Below, one piece after another: positions 7,075 to 15,258 of a DNA stretch of 50,705 nt (positions within the stretch are counted from its first letter, which is position 1; each line of letters starts with the position of its first letter). The position numbers were made by a program, and so were the translations under genes. The stretch comes from CBDUQI01 sp965369325 (GTDB taxonomy: Bacteria; Pseudomonadota; Gammaproteobacteria; Steroidobacterales; JBCBZW01), in assembly GCA_965369325.1 (NCBI GenBank), contig CBDUQI010000011.1, positions 1 to 50,705 of the forward strand. The letters run 5' to 3'. Under the pieces are notes generated by a model. It ran no database searches, was not told where the DNA came from, and saw only the letters and a list, made by a program, of their open reading frames with translations.

Positions 7075-7974
7075 ATGAAAAAATTCACACTACTCAGCTT
7101 ATTTGTGGGTGTCATAAGCATTGGCCTGCCGACGATTGCCAGTGCGTGGACAGGTCATCGTGGCGGCGACCTAGATATCGACATTCTTACCGATCGCGGA
7201 GCCCATTATCAGATGTACCCTGTGCGCGAGGCCGGCTACAACAGCGATACAGTTAAGGCCTATCTGGAGGCCCGCCCGGGCGAGCCGTACAAGATTCGCG
7301 TGCGCAATCGCAGCGGCGAGCGGGTAGGTCTGGTGATTGCGGTCGACGGTCGCAATGCCATCTCTGGCAAGAAGTCATATCTGCGGGCCAACGAGCGCAT
7401 GTATGTGCTGGGGCCGTATCAAAGCGCCACCTACAAGGGATGGCGAACCGGTAGCAACCGGGTGAACGAGTTTTACTTTACCGACGAGTTAGATTCTTAC
7501 GCGGGTGCTTTTGGTGACTACAGTGCGATGGGCGTGATATCGGTTGCTGTGTTTGATGAGAAGCGCCGCTACACCCGTCGCGATGAGCATGAGTACGATC
7601 ACGACTCTGAGGGGCGTTATGGTGATGGCTACAAGCGTGGCCCGAGTGCCGGGGGCAAGCAAGCACCGTCGGCAAAAAATAACCGATCGGCACCCAAGCA
7701 TAAAAATGCGGATCCAGGCACCGGTTTTGGTGATGAACGCTACTCACCGTCACGTGCGGTGGAGTTTCAGGCTCAGCGCCATGCCTCATCCACTTGGTTG
7801 ATCAAGTACGAGTGGCGCGACACTCTGTGCGAAAAAGGAATCGCCCGTTGTGCCTACGCTCGTAACGATAACCGGATGTGGCCGGATCGCGACGGCTACC
7901 GGCACAATGATGGCTACCGTCAGAGTTTTGCGCCGCCTCCGCCGGGCAGATCAAACTACCGTTACAAGCGCTAG
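7075..7974 (+). CDS. Conserved secreted protein of unknown function
   Basis: 299 residues with a clear signal peptide (KKFTLLSLFVGVISIGLPTIASA, cleavage near residue 24). Residues 45-165 form a compact region with VRNRSGERVGLVIAVDGRNAISGK, probably a beta-sandwich. A long basic, Tyr/Arg/His-rich segment follows (about 170-220, DEHEYDHDSEGRYGDGYKRG). The last part holds two cysteines about five residues apart (CEKGIARC) and a Pro/Arg tail. The N-terminal part resembles a proteobacterial conserved secreted family, but I do not know its function. The gene stands alone, with a ribosome site (AGGCGGA) upstream and a terminator after it. Confidence 0.85.
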   Translation: MKKFTLLSLFVGVISIGLPTIASAWTGHRGGDLDIDILTDRGAHYQMYPVREAGYNSDTVKAYLEARPGEPYKIRVRNRSGERVGLVIAVDGRNAISGKKSYLRANERMYVLGPYQSATYKGWRTGSNRVNEFYFTDELDSYAGAFGDYSAMGVISVAVFDEKRRYTRRDEHEYDHDSEGRYGDGYKRGPSAGGKQAPSAKNNRSAPKHKNADPGTGFGDERYSPSRAVEFQAQRHASSTWLIKYEWRDTLCEKGIARCAYARNDNRMWPDRDGYRHNDGYRQSFAPPPPGRSNYRYKR

Positions 7975-7985
7975 TAGATAACCAA

Positions 7986-8012
7986 AAAAAGGCCGGCATT
8001 GCCGGCCTTTTT
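7986..8012. terminator. Bidirectional rho-independent terminator
   Basis: GGCCGGC-ATT-GCCGGCC, flanked by an A run on the left and a T run on the right, lies between convergent genes ending at 7974 and 8032, so it can stop transcription from both sides. Confidence 0.9.
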
Positions 8013-8031
8013 CAATGGCGCTCGCATTGCC

Positions 8032-8715
8032 CTACTGAAGCAGGCGTTTTACCACCTGATTAGAACCGGCGCGGATCGCCTCGGCCAGTTGCTCTTCGGC
8101 GATCTCTACCAGTTCGGTCGCTTCGTGTAGGCGATTTGGCGATAGCACCACCAGACCAACACTGATAGAAATACGGTCTGTGACATTCGAGTCGGCAAAC
8201 GGGATGCAGGCATCGTGCACGTTTTGCAATACCCGGTGGGCGAATCGCGCCGCGGTCTCTGAGCCGGTGGCGGGCAGGATGACCCCAAACCGAGCCGAGC
8301 CGTATCGCCCGGCCAGATCGCCCGCGCGGCGGAATGTGTTGGCGATGGTGTCGGCGACCCGGCGCAGGGAATCGACCCCGCGGGGAAGCCCCTCGCGCGC
8401 GACGTAATCCTGCCACTGATCGACCTCGATCAGCATCATTGAAAGCTCTGCCTGGCTGCGTAGCATGCGCTTGATTTCCTCGCTCAGTGCTTCATCGAAG
8501 CGCCGGCGATTGGCTACACCTGTTACCTCATCCACCCGGGCAAGTTTACTCATGTTGGTTTCTGCGACTGCCAGCCGCTTACGCGCGGCTTTTAGCTGGC
8601 GGCGAGTTTGCTCCAGTTCGCTGCGGGTGCTGTCCAGTTCGCGCCGTAGGATCTCCTGGGAGTCCTGGAGCTGCTCAAGTACGTCCGTACTACTGTTGTT
8701 GGCAGGGTGGGTCAT
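8032..8715 (-). CDS. Degenerate GGDEF-domain protein with N-terminal coiled coil
   Basis: 227 residues. Residues 12-58 are a long charged coiled coil. The rest is a GGDEF fold starting RVDEVTGVANRRRFDEAL, but the active-site loop reads RYGSARFGVILP, so GGDEF has become GSARF (139-143). Catalytic Gly and acidic residues are lost, so diguanylate cyclase activity is not expected; it could be a c-di-GMP or protein-binding module. No transmembrane helix is seen. It is divergent from gshA. Confidence 0.88.
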   Translation of the reverse strand: MTHPANNSSTDVLEQLQDSQEILRRELDSTRSELEQTRRQLKAARKRLAVAETNMSKLARVDEVTGVANRRRFDEALSEEIKRMLRSQAELSMMLIEVDQWQDYVAREGLPRGVDSLRRVADTIANTFRRAGDLAGRYGSARFGVILPATGSETAARFAHRVLQNVHDACIPFADSNVTDRISISVGLVVLSPNRLHEATELVEIAEEQLAEAIRAGSNQVVKRLLQ

Positions 8716-8949
8716 CGATGATCCTGTTTGGCCAGCGCCTTAGCGCCAGCAAAAGTTATGGCAAGCCGTACGCGTGCAGGGCGATGCCGGGCCCCGTTGG
8801 CGGTGACTAACGGCCTTGATCGCACGGTCCAGTATGATGCCGCAAGGCGTTAGTTCAGCTAAGTGATCTGAGTCTCGTTTCACGCGCCGCGATGTACCGT
8901 GCGGAGGTTCCAGTGCCACACTCACCGTAGATCTGGCGCACGGCCGCCG

Positions 8950-10656
8950 ATGCCCCGATTGACGCGGGATATACAGCAGCTACTCCGGCTGGTGGACAAC
9001 TGGGTAAGCAGCCAGCTTGCGCAGAAGCGATCGCTCGGCCAGACTTCGCATTTAGTTAGCAGCCGTGCCGGAGATACGCTTTTGAAGCCAACACTTGTCG
9101 CCCGAATCGACCGCCTGAGTGAGTTGGGCCAGACAGGGGCACTGGCACGCGGTCTGAAGGGGCTTGAAAAGGAGTCGCTGCGAGTCACCGGTACCGGTAA
9201 TCTGGCGCGAACGGAGCATCCGAAAGCGCTGGGTTCGGCGTTGACCCATCGTCTCATCACCACCGACTATTCCGAGGCGTTGGTGGAATTGGTAACACCG
9301 CCCGCGCCCACCGCGCGCGAGACGGTGGACTGTCTGAGCGATATCCACCAGTGGGTGTACTCCAAACTGGAGGATGAGTTGCTGTGGCCAGTGAGCATGC
9401 CTTGTCGTGTGACCAGCGATGCGGACGTGCCCGTCGCCTGGTATGGGACGTCCAACGTCGGGCAAATGAAGCGTATCTATCGGATTGGCCTCGGGCATCG
9501 CTATGGCCGTCTCATGCAGACTATCTCCGGCGTGCACTACAACTACTCGCTCCCGGATGAGTTCTGGCCGGTACTGCAGCAGGCAGTGGGCAATCAGGAC
9601 TCGCTTGATGAGTTTATCTCGGCCCGATATCTGGGGTTGGTGCGTAACTTCCGCCGTGTGGGTTGGTTGGTGCTGTATTTGTATGGTGCCTCCCCGGCAT
9701 TGTGTCAGAGTTTTCTGGGCAACCGCGAGCACCGGTTGGACAGCTTTGGCAACGGCACGTTGTATCTGCCATACGCGACCTCAATGCGCATGAGCGATCT
9801 CGGCTACAGCAACAATGTGCAATCGCGCCTGAACATCTCGGCCAACAGCCTGGAGGAGTACACCGATGGTCTTGAGCGGGCAATCACTACACCGTGGCCG
9901 GACTACGAGCGGATTGGTGTGGTGGTGGATGGTGAGTACCGTCAGCTGAACGCGAATCTGCTGCAGATTGAGAACGAGTACTACAGTTTGATGCGACCCA
10001 AGCGCGCGGCCCGTTCTGGGCAGAGCCCGACCCAGGCGTTGCGCCGGGGTGGGATTGAGTACGTGGAGATGCGGGCGCTTGATGTCAATCCGTTCGCTCC
10101 CGCCGGCGTCTCGCTTGAGCAAATGCACTTTCTTGAGGCGTTACTGATGTTGTGTGCCTTGCACGATAGTCCGCCACTGCATGATCGTGATGAGCAGGAG
10201 CACACCGCCAATAAATTGGCGGTGGCCCGTGAGGGGCGTACGCCCGGGCTGCGCCTGCAACGCGCTGGTGCTGCGGTGCCGCTACGGGATTGGGCGTTGC
10301 GTCTGATAGATGAGATGGAGCCGCTGTGTCGGTTGCTAGATGCTGCGGGCGGTGATGAGTACTCCTCGGCCCTGGCGCGGCAGCGCGAGAGCGTACTGGA
10401 CCCCGAGCGGACTCTGTCTGCCCAGGTCCTGGCCGGAATGAGCGCTCACGAGCATTCGTTTTTCGACTACGCTCTGGCGCAGGCGAATGCGGTCAGGCGC
10501 ACGTATCGTGCGCCGGCTGAGAATGCCCGCAAGGGGCTCCTTGATGAGGAAGCCGCCAGTTCTCTGGCGCGTCAGGAGGGTATCGAGCAGGCTGATGCCG
10601 TTAGCTTTGATGAGTATCTCCAACAGTACTACGCCCAGACCTCCACTCGCGACTAA
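8950..10656 (+). CDS. gshA: Glutamate-cysteine ligase
   Basis: 568 residues of the proteobacterial class I type, catalysing ATP-dependent joining of L-glutamate and L-cysteine, the first step of glutathione synthesis. Family landmarks include GLKGLEKESLRVT (69-80), ALGSALTHRLITTDYSEALVEL, SGVHYNYSLP and YVEMRALDVNPF. Compared with Escherichia coli GshA (518 residues), which begins close to the GLERETLR motif, there are about 50 extra N-terminal residues. The real start may therefore be further in, although no later start has a good ribosome site. An in-frame start at 8899 is also possible. It is not in an operon with gshB; an inverted repeat follows the stop. Confidence 0.93.
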   Translation: MPRLTRDIQQLLRLVDNWVSSQLAQKRSLGQTSHLVSSRAGDTLLKPTLVARIDRLSELGQTGALARGLKGLEKESLRVTGTGNLARTEHPKALGSALTHRLITTDYSEALVELVTPPAPTARETVDCLSDIHQWVYSKLEDELLWPVSMPCRVTSDADVPVAWYGTSNVGQMKRIYRIGLGHRYGRLMQTISGVHYNYSLPDEFWPVLQQAVGNQDSLDEFISARYLGLVRNFRRVGWLVLYLYGASPALCQSFLGNREHRLDSFGNGTLYLPYATSMRMSDLGYSNNVQSRLNISANSLEEYTDGLERAITTPWPDYERIGVVVDGEYRQLNANLLQIENEYYSLMRPKRAARSGQSPTQALRRGGIEYVEMRALDVNPFAPAGVSLEQMHFLEALLMLCALHDSPPLHDRDEQEHTANKLAVAREGRTPGLRLQRAGAAVPLRDWALRLIDEMEPLCRLLDAAGGDEYSSALARQRESVLDPERTLSAQVLAGMSAHEHSFFDYALAQANAVRRTYRAPAENARKGLLDEEAASSLARQEGIEQADAVSFDEYLQQYYAQTSTRD

Positions 10657-10708
10657 GCTCGCCCGGCGCGGCGGATATTTTGTTAAATACAGCGCTATGC
10701 CGGCGAGC
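10657..10708 (+). other. Inverted repeat after gshA (possible attenuator or terminator stem)
   Basis: GCTCGCCCGGC at 10657-10667 pairs with GCCGGCGAGC at 10699-10708 (one bulged C) across a 31-base AT-rich loop that contains a TTTTG run. It starts at the first base after the gshA stop. There is no T tract after the stem, so intrinsic termination is uncertain. Confidence 0.4.
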
Positions 10709-10807
10709 TTCCGGTTCATGCTCCGCCTGCGCGGGGTCTAGTGTGGCGCAGGTCCGAACGCCCGCCGCTCAAATGCGACCAGGGTCACGACCGACGCCGA
10801 GCACCCA

Positions 10808-12703
10808 ATGCAATACTCTGCGGCTACCGTGGCGGATGTATTTGCAATGCCGGAAAAGGTCAAACATGCCTCGTGGCGAGGTGAACTGAAAAGCCTGGCG
10901 ATGATTGGCGCGTCGCTCGCCGTGATCTGCGCGATCGTATTTCAGCTATTGGCCTATCAGCAAGCGCAGCAGCGACAGCAGTTGCGGGTGGCGGCGTTTG
11001 GCCTGGTGCGGATGCTCGCTGAGGTGCCTCTCGATCAATTGCTTCCCAGCCAGAGTACCCGCGGGCCATTGGACCGCCTAAGTGAGGTTGCGGGCGATCA
11101 GCTGGCGTACATCTCGGTTGAAGATGCAAATGGGCAAGCGCGGTTTGTCCATGATGTGGGGGCGGGCGTGAGCATCCCGCCTGCTGCGCCGCGTGCCAAC
11201 ACCTCCGAGTGGTTGGCAGAGCGCGAGCTACAACCCACTTCCGGCGAGCTGAGCTTGCTGGAATTTCAGGCGCCCTTAATGCGCGGGCCTGATCTTGCAG
11301 GTTTTGTACGTCTTGGCTATTTTGCGCAACCTTCCGGGCTGGCGATGGAGCAAATGTCGCTGTTTGCGAGCCTGGCCTTACCCGTATTTTTATTAGTGCC
11401 TTTGTTTCATTTTTTTCTGCGCCGCGAGATCCGCCCTCTGCGCAATGCCGGTGAGAATCTCACCCAGATGCTGGACAGTGGCCAGTTGAATCAGGTGAAG
11501 ATCGAGGCCAGCGGCGAGCTGGGCGAATTTATGCATCGGTTCAACTCGTTGATGGCCGGCGCACGGGATCGGTTGCAGGCGCTTGAACACGAGCAAACTA
11601 CCTTGCGTACGTCCAGCAAGTTGCTCCGGTTCGGCAAATCTCGTATCGAGCGGGCGCTGGAGGCGATTCCAGAAACCGTGTTTGTGTTGGATGAGGGAGG
11701 CAATGTCAGCTTCGTCAACGGTAAGGTGACGGCGCTGCTTGGAGTCAGCTCCGCCGAGGTGCTGAACAAGCCGGCGGCGCAGTGGTGTCAGGATCCGGAG
11801 TTGCTCGCATTTCTTTCACGTTGCAACAGTTCACAGCGCGCGGGTACGTTGAGCGACGGAGTAGAGTTCTCATCGCTTGCGGCACCTGAGAAAACCTTAA
11901 GCGTCTGCGCCTATCCGTTGTTCTCCACCGCATCACCAAATGAGAGTATTGGCATGCTGGCAATTGTGCGCGATATCACATTGGAGGTGCTGGCACGAAA
12001 AAACCGTGGCGATTTCGTGGCCCACGTGGCGCATGAACTGAAGACTCCCCTGAACGTGCTGTCGATGTACAGCGATGCGTTGCGCAGCGAGAGCGCGGAT
12101 GACCCGGCATTTCGCCTGGAAGCAGTGAATGTTATTCACGATGAGGTAGATCGCCTCGGGTCACTGATTAATAATCTGCTGAACATTACCCGCATTGAGA
12201 ACGGCAGTCTTGAGCTGTCGCTGCGGCGTACGCGGTTGGATGAGCTCCTGCAGGATGCGTTTGATACCGTCGCCCGCGCGGAAGCGGCTGCAGAACTTGA
12301 GATGGTGTTGGAGATACCCAAAAATCTCACGCCGCTCAGTCTGGACAAAGATCTGCTTCGGGTCGCCGTCAATAATCTGCTCACCAACGCCATCAAATAC
12401 AACCGCAAAGGCGGGCGGGTAACATTACGGGTGGAAGAGTTGGAGCAGTTTGTGCGGATAGATGTAATTGACACTGGCATTGGAATAGAAGCCAATGACC
12501 TTGAGCGTATTTTCGACAAGTTCTATCGCTCCGAAGATGGTGAGGTGCGCGAGCGCAGCGGTCACGGTCTGGGGTTGTCGCTGGCCCGCGATATCGTTGC
12601 GTTGCACAGCGGTCAGCTGGATGTGAGCAGCGAGAAGAGCACCGGTACCACATTCTCCATAGAGCTGTGGAAGGATGCCGATGCCATGCGACGGGCCAGC
12701 TAA
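10808..12703 (+). CDS. Membrane sensor histidine kinase (PAS, HisKA, HATPase)
   Basis: 631 residues. Transmembrane helices at about 31-50 and 184-204 flank a periplasmic sensor region. HAMP-like (205-260) and PAS (about 283-395) segments follow, then a dimerisation domain with the phospho-accepting His 409 in HVAHELKTPLNVL. The ATPase domain has an N box (NNLLTNAIKYN, 522-532), DTGIGI (555-560), KFYR and GHGLGL (585-590), all intact. It is the first gene of the run leading to the pilus ATPase; the receiver protein begins four bases after its stop. The signal is unknown. ATG 10808 and ATG 10847 are both possible starts; neither has a clear ribosome site. Confidence 0.93.
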   Translation: MQYSAATVADVFAMPEKVKHASWRGELKSLAMIGASLAVICAIVFQLLAYQQAQQRQQLRVAAFGLVRMLAEVPLDQLLPSQSTRGPLDRLSEVAGDQLAYISVEDANGQARFVHDVGAGVSIPPAAPRANTSEWLAERELQPTSGELSLLEFQAPLMRGPDLAGFVRLGYFAQPSGLAMEQMSLFASLALPVFLLVPLFHFFLRREIRPLRNAGENLTQMLDSGQLNQVKIEASGELGEFMHRFNSLMAGARDRLQALEHEQTTLRTSSKLLRFGKSRIERALEAIPETVFVLDEGGNVSFVNGKVTALLGVSSAEVLNKPAAQWCQDPELLAFLSRCNSSQRAGTLSDGVEFSSLAAPEKTLSVCAYPLFSTASPNESIGMLAIVRDITLEVLARKNRGDFVAHVAHELKTPLNVLSMYSDALRSESADDPAFRLEAVNVIHDEVDRLGSLINNLLNITRIENGSLELSLRRTRLDELLQDAFDTVARAEAAAELEMVLEIPKNLTPLSLDKDLLRVAVNNLLTNAIKYNRKGGRVTLRVEELEQFVRIDVIDTGIGIEANDLERIFDKFYRSEDGEVRERSGHGLGLSLARDIVALHSGQLDVSSEKSTGTTFSIELWKDADAMRRAS

Positions 12704-12706
12704 CCG

Positions 12707-13093
12707 ATGCCTCGTCAACTTTTGGTTGTGGATGACGAGCCGATGATCATTCGGCTGATGAAGTTATCGTTGCAGGGGGCGGGTTACGAGGTCGTGACCG
12801 CTTCAAACGGCGCCAAGGCGGTGGCGCAGGTTTGCGAGCAAGTGCCGGACGTGTTGATCACAGATCTGGAAATGCCGGTGATGACCGGTGAGGAGCTTAT
12901 CCGCGAGCTTCGCGGTCAGGGGCATACATTTACGATCTTCGTACTCACCTCCAAGACGGCGGTCGACCATCGGCACTGGTCGGATAACTATGAGCGACTG
13001 CATTTTCTGGAGAAACCGGTGAGCATGCGGGTGTTATTGGACGCGCTGGCGCAGCAGTTCGTGTCGAAGAAAACGGTGGGGATGGGTGATTGA
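12707..13093 (+). CDS. Single-domain response regulator (CheY-like)
   Basis: 128 residues, receiver domain only. Acidic pocket Asp 9/10, phospho-acceptor Asp 53 (VLITDLEMPVMTGEE), Thr 81 and Lys 103 (FLEKPVS) are all present. With no output domain it must act by protein contact, most simply on the downstream GAF-GGDEF-EAL protein or STAS-ATPase (inference). It starts four bases after the kinase stop and its TGA overlaps the TTG start of the next gene, so the three are probably translationally coupled. Confidence 0.92.
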   Translation: MPRQLLVVDDEPMIIRLMKLSLQGAGYEVVTASNGAKAVAQVCEQVPDVLITDLEMPVMTGEELIRELRGQGHTFTIFVLTSKTAVDHRHWSDNYERLHFLEKPVSMRVLLDALAQQFVSKKTVGMGD

Positions 13094-15258
13094 GCATTGA
13101 GATTCTCAGCCGCTTGCCGCTTGGTGAGTACGCCGCGCTGCTCAGCGCAGCGGTGCCAGATGTGCAGGGCCTGGCGCTGGTGTCGGAGCGTGGCAAGCTA
13201 CTGAATACGCATGGTGATCCGGACGGAGTCATCGCTGGTTTTCAAGGCTGGTCGGCATTGCCGGGTGTGGGTGAGTACGCTGGCGATGATGGTCATTTGG
13301 GGCTGCGCGAGAAGTTGCGAAGCGCTGTCGGTAGCCCGTTGGGGCATGTGGTGCTCTTCATCAAGTGCCTACCGGATGAGCGCATCGCCCGCGGCACGGC
13401 TGCGGTGCGCGCGTTAGCCCAGGTCGCGACCTGTCTGATGCGCGACTACCAGCTGGGTTGTGACGTCCAGGCGCTGACCGGCGAGTTGGTAGAACGGTAC
13501 GAAGAGCTCAACCTAGTTTACAAAACCAGCGAGGGCGCTGTCGTGCCGGGTCACGTCAGCGACGCGCTAAATCGGCTGGTTCGCAACTGCCGCGAGCATC
13601 TGGGTGTAGGCCGGGTTGTGCTGCTGGCGTTTGACAAAAACCGGTCTCACTACGCGGCTGCGCCGGGATTGGCGGATGAGCCTTCACCACAGTTGTACAC
13701 CGCTTTACGCGGGTGTTTTTCGGAATGGGTAACCGAGAAGAAAAGCGTGTTGGTCATCAATCATCTTGATGACCCGGTGCGCGCCGAGTTGTGTCCTGAA
13801 CTCGCCGAGAAACTGCTGCTGGCCCCGCTGATTGGTGATGAGGGCCTAGTCGCGGGGCTGTTTGCGCTGATCAACGATCAGGAAGCGCCGAACTTCTGCA
13901 ACTCCGATCGTAACCTTATCTCGGTGATGGCTGATCGTGCGGCCGAAGTGCTGCTTGCCAACCGGGACAAATTGACAGGCATGATCGCCCGCGCTGGTTT
14001 CGAGTACCTGTTGGGCGGGGCGATAAATGCAGCTCAGGCCGGCCAGCAGAACAGTGCGGTGCTGTATCTGAACATTGATCAGATGCACGTGATCAACGAT
14101 ACGCTTGGACGGCAAGCCGGTGATGATGTCATCAAACAAATTGCCGTGCTGCTGAGAGACGAGCTTAGTGAAAGCGCTACGGTCGCGCGTCTTGGTGGCG
14201 ATGAGTTTGGTATCTTGCGCCAGGACGTTGACGAGCAAGAGGCGGAGGATATGGCGCACCGGATCAGCGAGCTGATCGGGGGGAGCGACTACGCTCTCGG
14301 GCCAGGAAAAATGCCGGTCTCGGTGAGTATCGGCGTTGCTTTGGTGGATGAGGCGGCCGGTTCCATCGACGCGGCGCTGGCCGATGCCGAGGTGGCCTGT
14401 TCGGCCGCCCGCGACGAAGGGCGAAACAACGTGCGGTTGTATCGTCCCAGCGATATTCGACTTGCCGAACGGCACGCGCAGATGCAATCTATCGGACGCA
14501 TCCAGCAAGCGCTGGATGGCGATCAGTTTGTGCTGTATGGGCAATTAATCGCACCCTTGCACCCTCGCGCAGAAGATGCCCACGTTGAGGTGCTGCTGCG
14601 AATGCAAGATGAGGACGGAAAGATCCAGTCGCCTGCGCACTTCATTCCTGCCGCCGAGCGCTATGATCTGATGAGCGAGATCGACAAGTGGGTGTTGACC
14701 CATACGCTGGAAATGATGGCGTCTGTACCGTTCGCACATCTGCCTCACATTGTGGCGATTAACCTGTCCGGTCAGTCGTTGGGCAACTCCCGTTTTCTGT
14801 CCTTCGCGATGGCGCAACTGGAGCAATACCCGCAGTTGCGCGAGCGGCTGTGCTTCGAAGTGACCGAGACCTCCGCGATCGCCAGCATTGATAAGGCGGT
14901 GCGATTCATGACCAAGCTAAAGGAGAAGGGCTGCCGTTTTGCGCTGGATGACTTTGGCGCCGGGCTAAGTTCGTTTGCTTATTTAAAGAACCTGCCGGTG
15001 GATTATCTTAAGATCGACGGTTGTTTCGTCAAAGAACTTCTGCACGATCATGCCTCCCAATCGATCGTCGCTGCGATCAATCACGTCGGCCACAGTCTTG
15101 GCCTGGCGACCATTGCTGAGTTTGTAGAGAACGATGAGATTCGTGCCAAGCTGCGCGATCTAGGCGTGGATTTCGCTCAAGGTTACGGCGTGCAGATTCC
15201 GCTGCCCTTTGCCCGCCATCTTGCGGGCGCGGAGTTGGTGCAAGCGGCAGGTATGTAA
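13090..15258 (+). CDS. GAF-GGDEF-EAL c-di-GMP turnover protein
   Basis: 722 residues, cytoplasmic. After an N-terminal region of about 130 residues without a recognised family come GAF (about 152-295), GGDEF (about 297-452) and EAL (about 462-715). The cyclase loop RLGGDEF (367-373) is intact; an upstream RxxD inhibitory site is not seen. The phosphodiesterase motif is EVLLR in place of EALLR (Glu 500), with Asn 558, Glu 590, DDFGAG (620-625), Lys 641 and QGYG also present, so both activities look possible. It takes the place that MshH-like proteins hold near MSHA loci. Start TTG overlaps the receiver stop, and its TAA overlaps the ATG of the STAS-ATPase, tying c-di-GMP turnover to the motor. 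Confidence 0.92.
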   Translation: MSIEILSRLPLGEYAALLSAAVPDVQGLALVSERGKLLNTHGDPDGVIAGFQGWSALPGVGEYAGDDGHLGLREKLRSAVGSPLGHVVLFIKCLPDERIARGTAAVRALAQVATCLMRDYQLGCDVQALTGELVERYEELNLVYKTSEGAVVPGHVSDALNRLVRNCREHLGVGRVVLLAFDKNRSHYAAAPGLADEPSPQLYTALRGCFSEWVTEKKSVLVINHLDDPVRAELCPELAEKLLLAPLIGDEGLVAGLFALINDQEAPNFCNSDRNLISVMADRAAEVLLANRDKLTGMIARAGFEYLLGGAINAAQAGQQNSAVLYLNIDQMHVINDTLGRQAGDDVIKQIAVLLRDELSESATVARLGGDEFGILRQDVDEQEAEDMAHRISELIGGSDYALGPGKMPVSVSIGVALVDEAAGSIDAALADAEVACSAARDEGRNNVRLYRPSDIRLAERHAQMQSIGRIQQALDGDQFVLYGQLIAPLHPRAEDAHVEVLLRMQDEDGKIQSPAHFIPAAERYDLMSEIDKWVLTHTLEMMASVPFAHLPHIVAINLSGQSLGNSRFLSFAMAQLEQYPQLRERLCFEVTETSAIASIDKAVRFMTKLKEKGCRFALDDFGAGLSSFAYLKNLPVDYLKIDGCFVKELLHDHASQSIVAAINHVGHSLGLATIAEFVENDEIRAKLRDLGVDFAQGYGVQIPLPFARHLAGAELVQAAGM

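Noticed and set aside
13846..14544. Long antisense reading frame (232 codons) inside the GGDEF-EAL gene
   Set aside because: Its codon pattern is the shadow of the sense gene; no ribosome site and the product resembles nothing.
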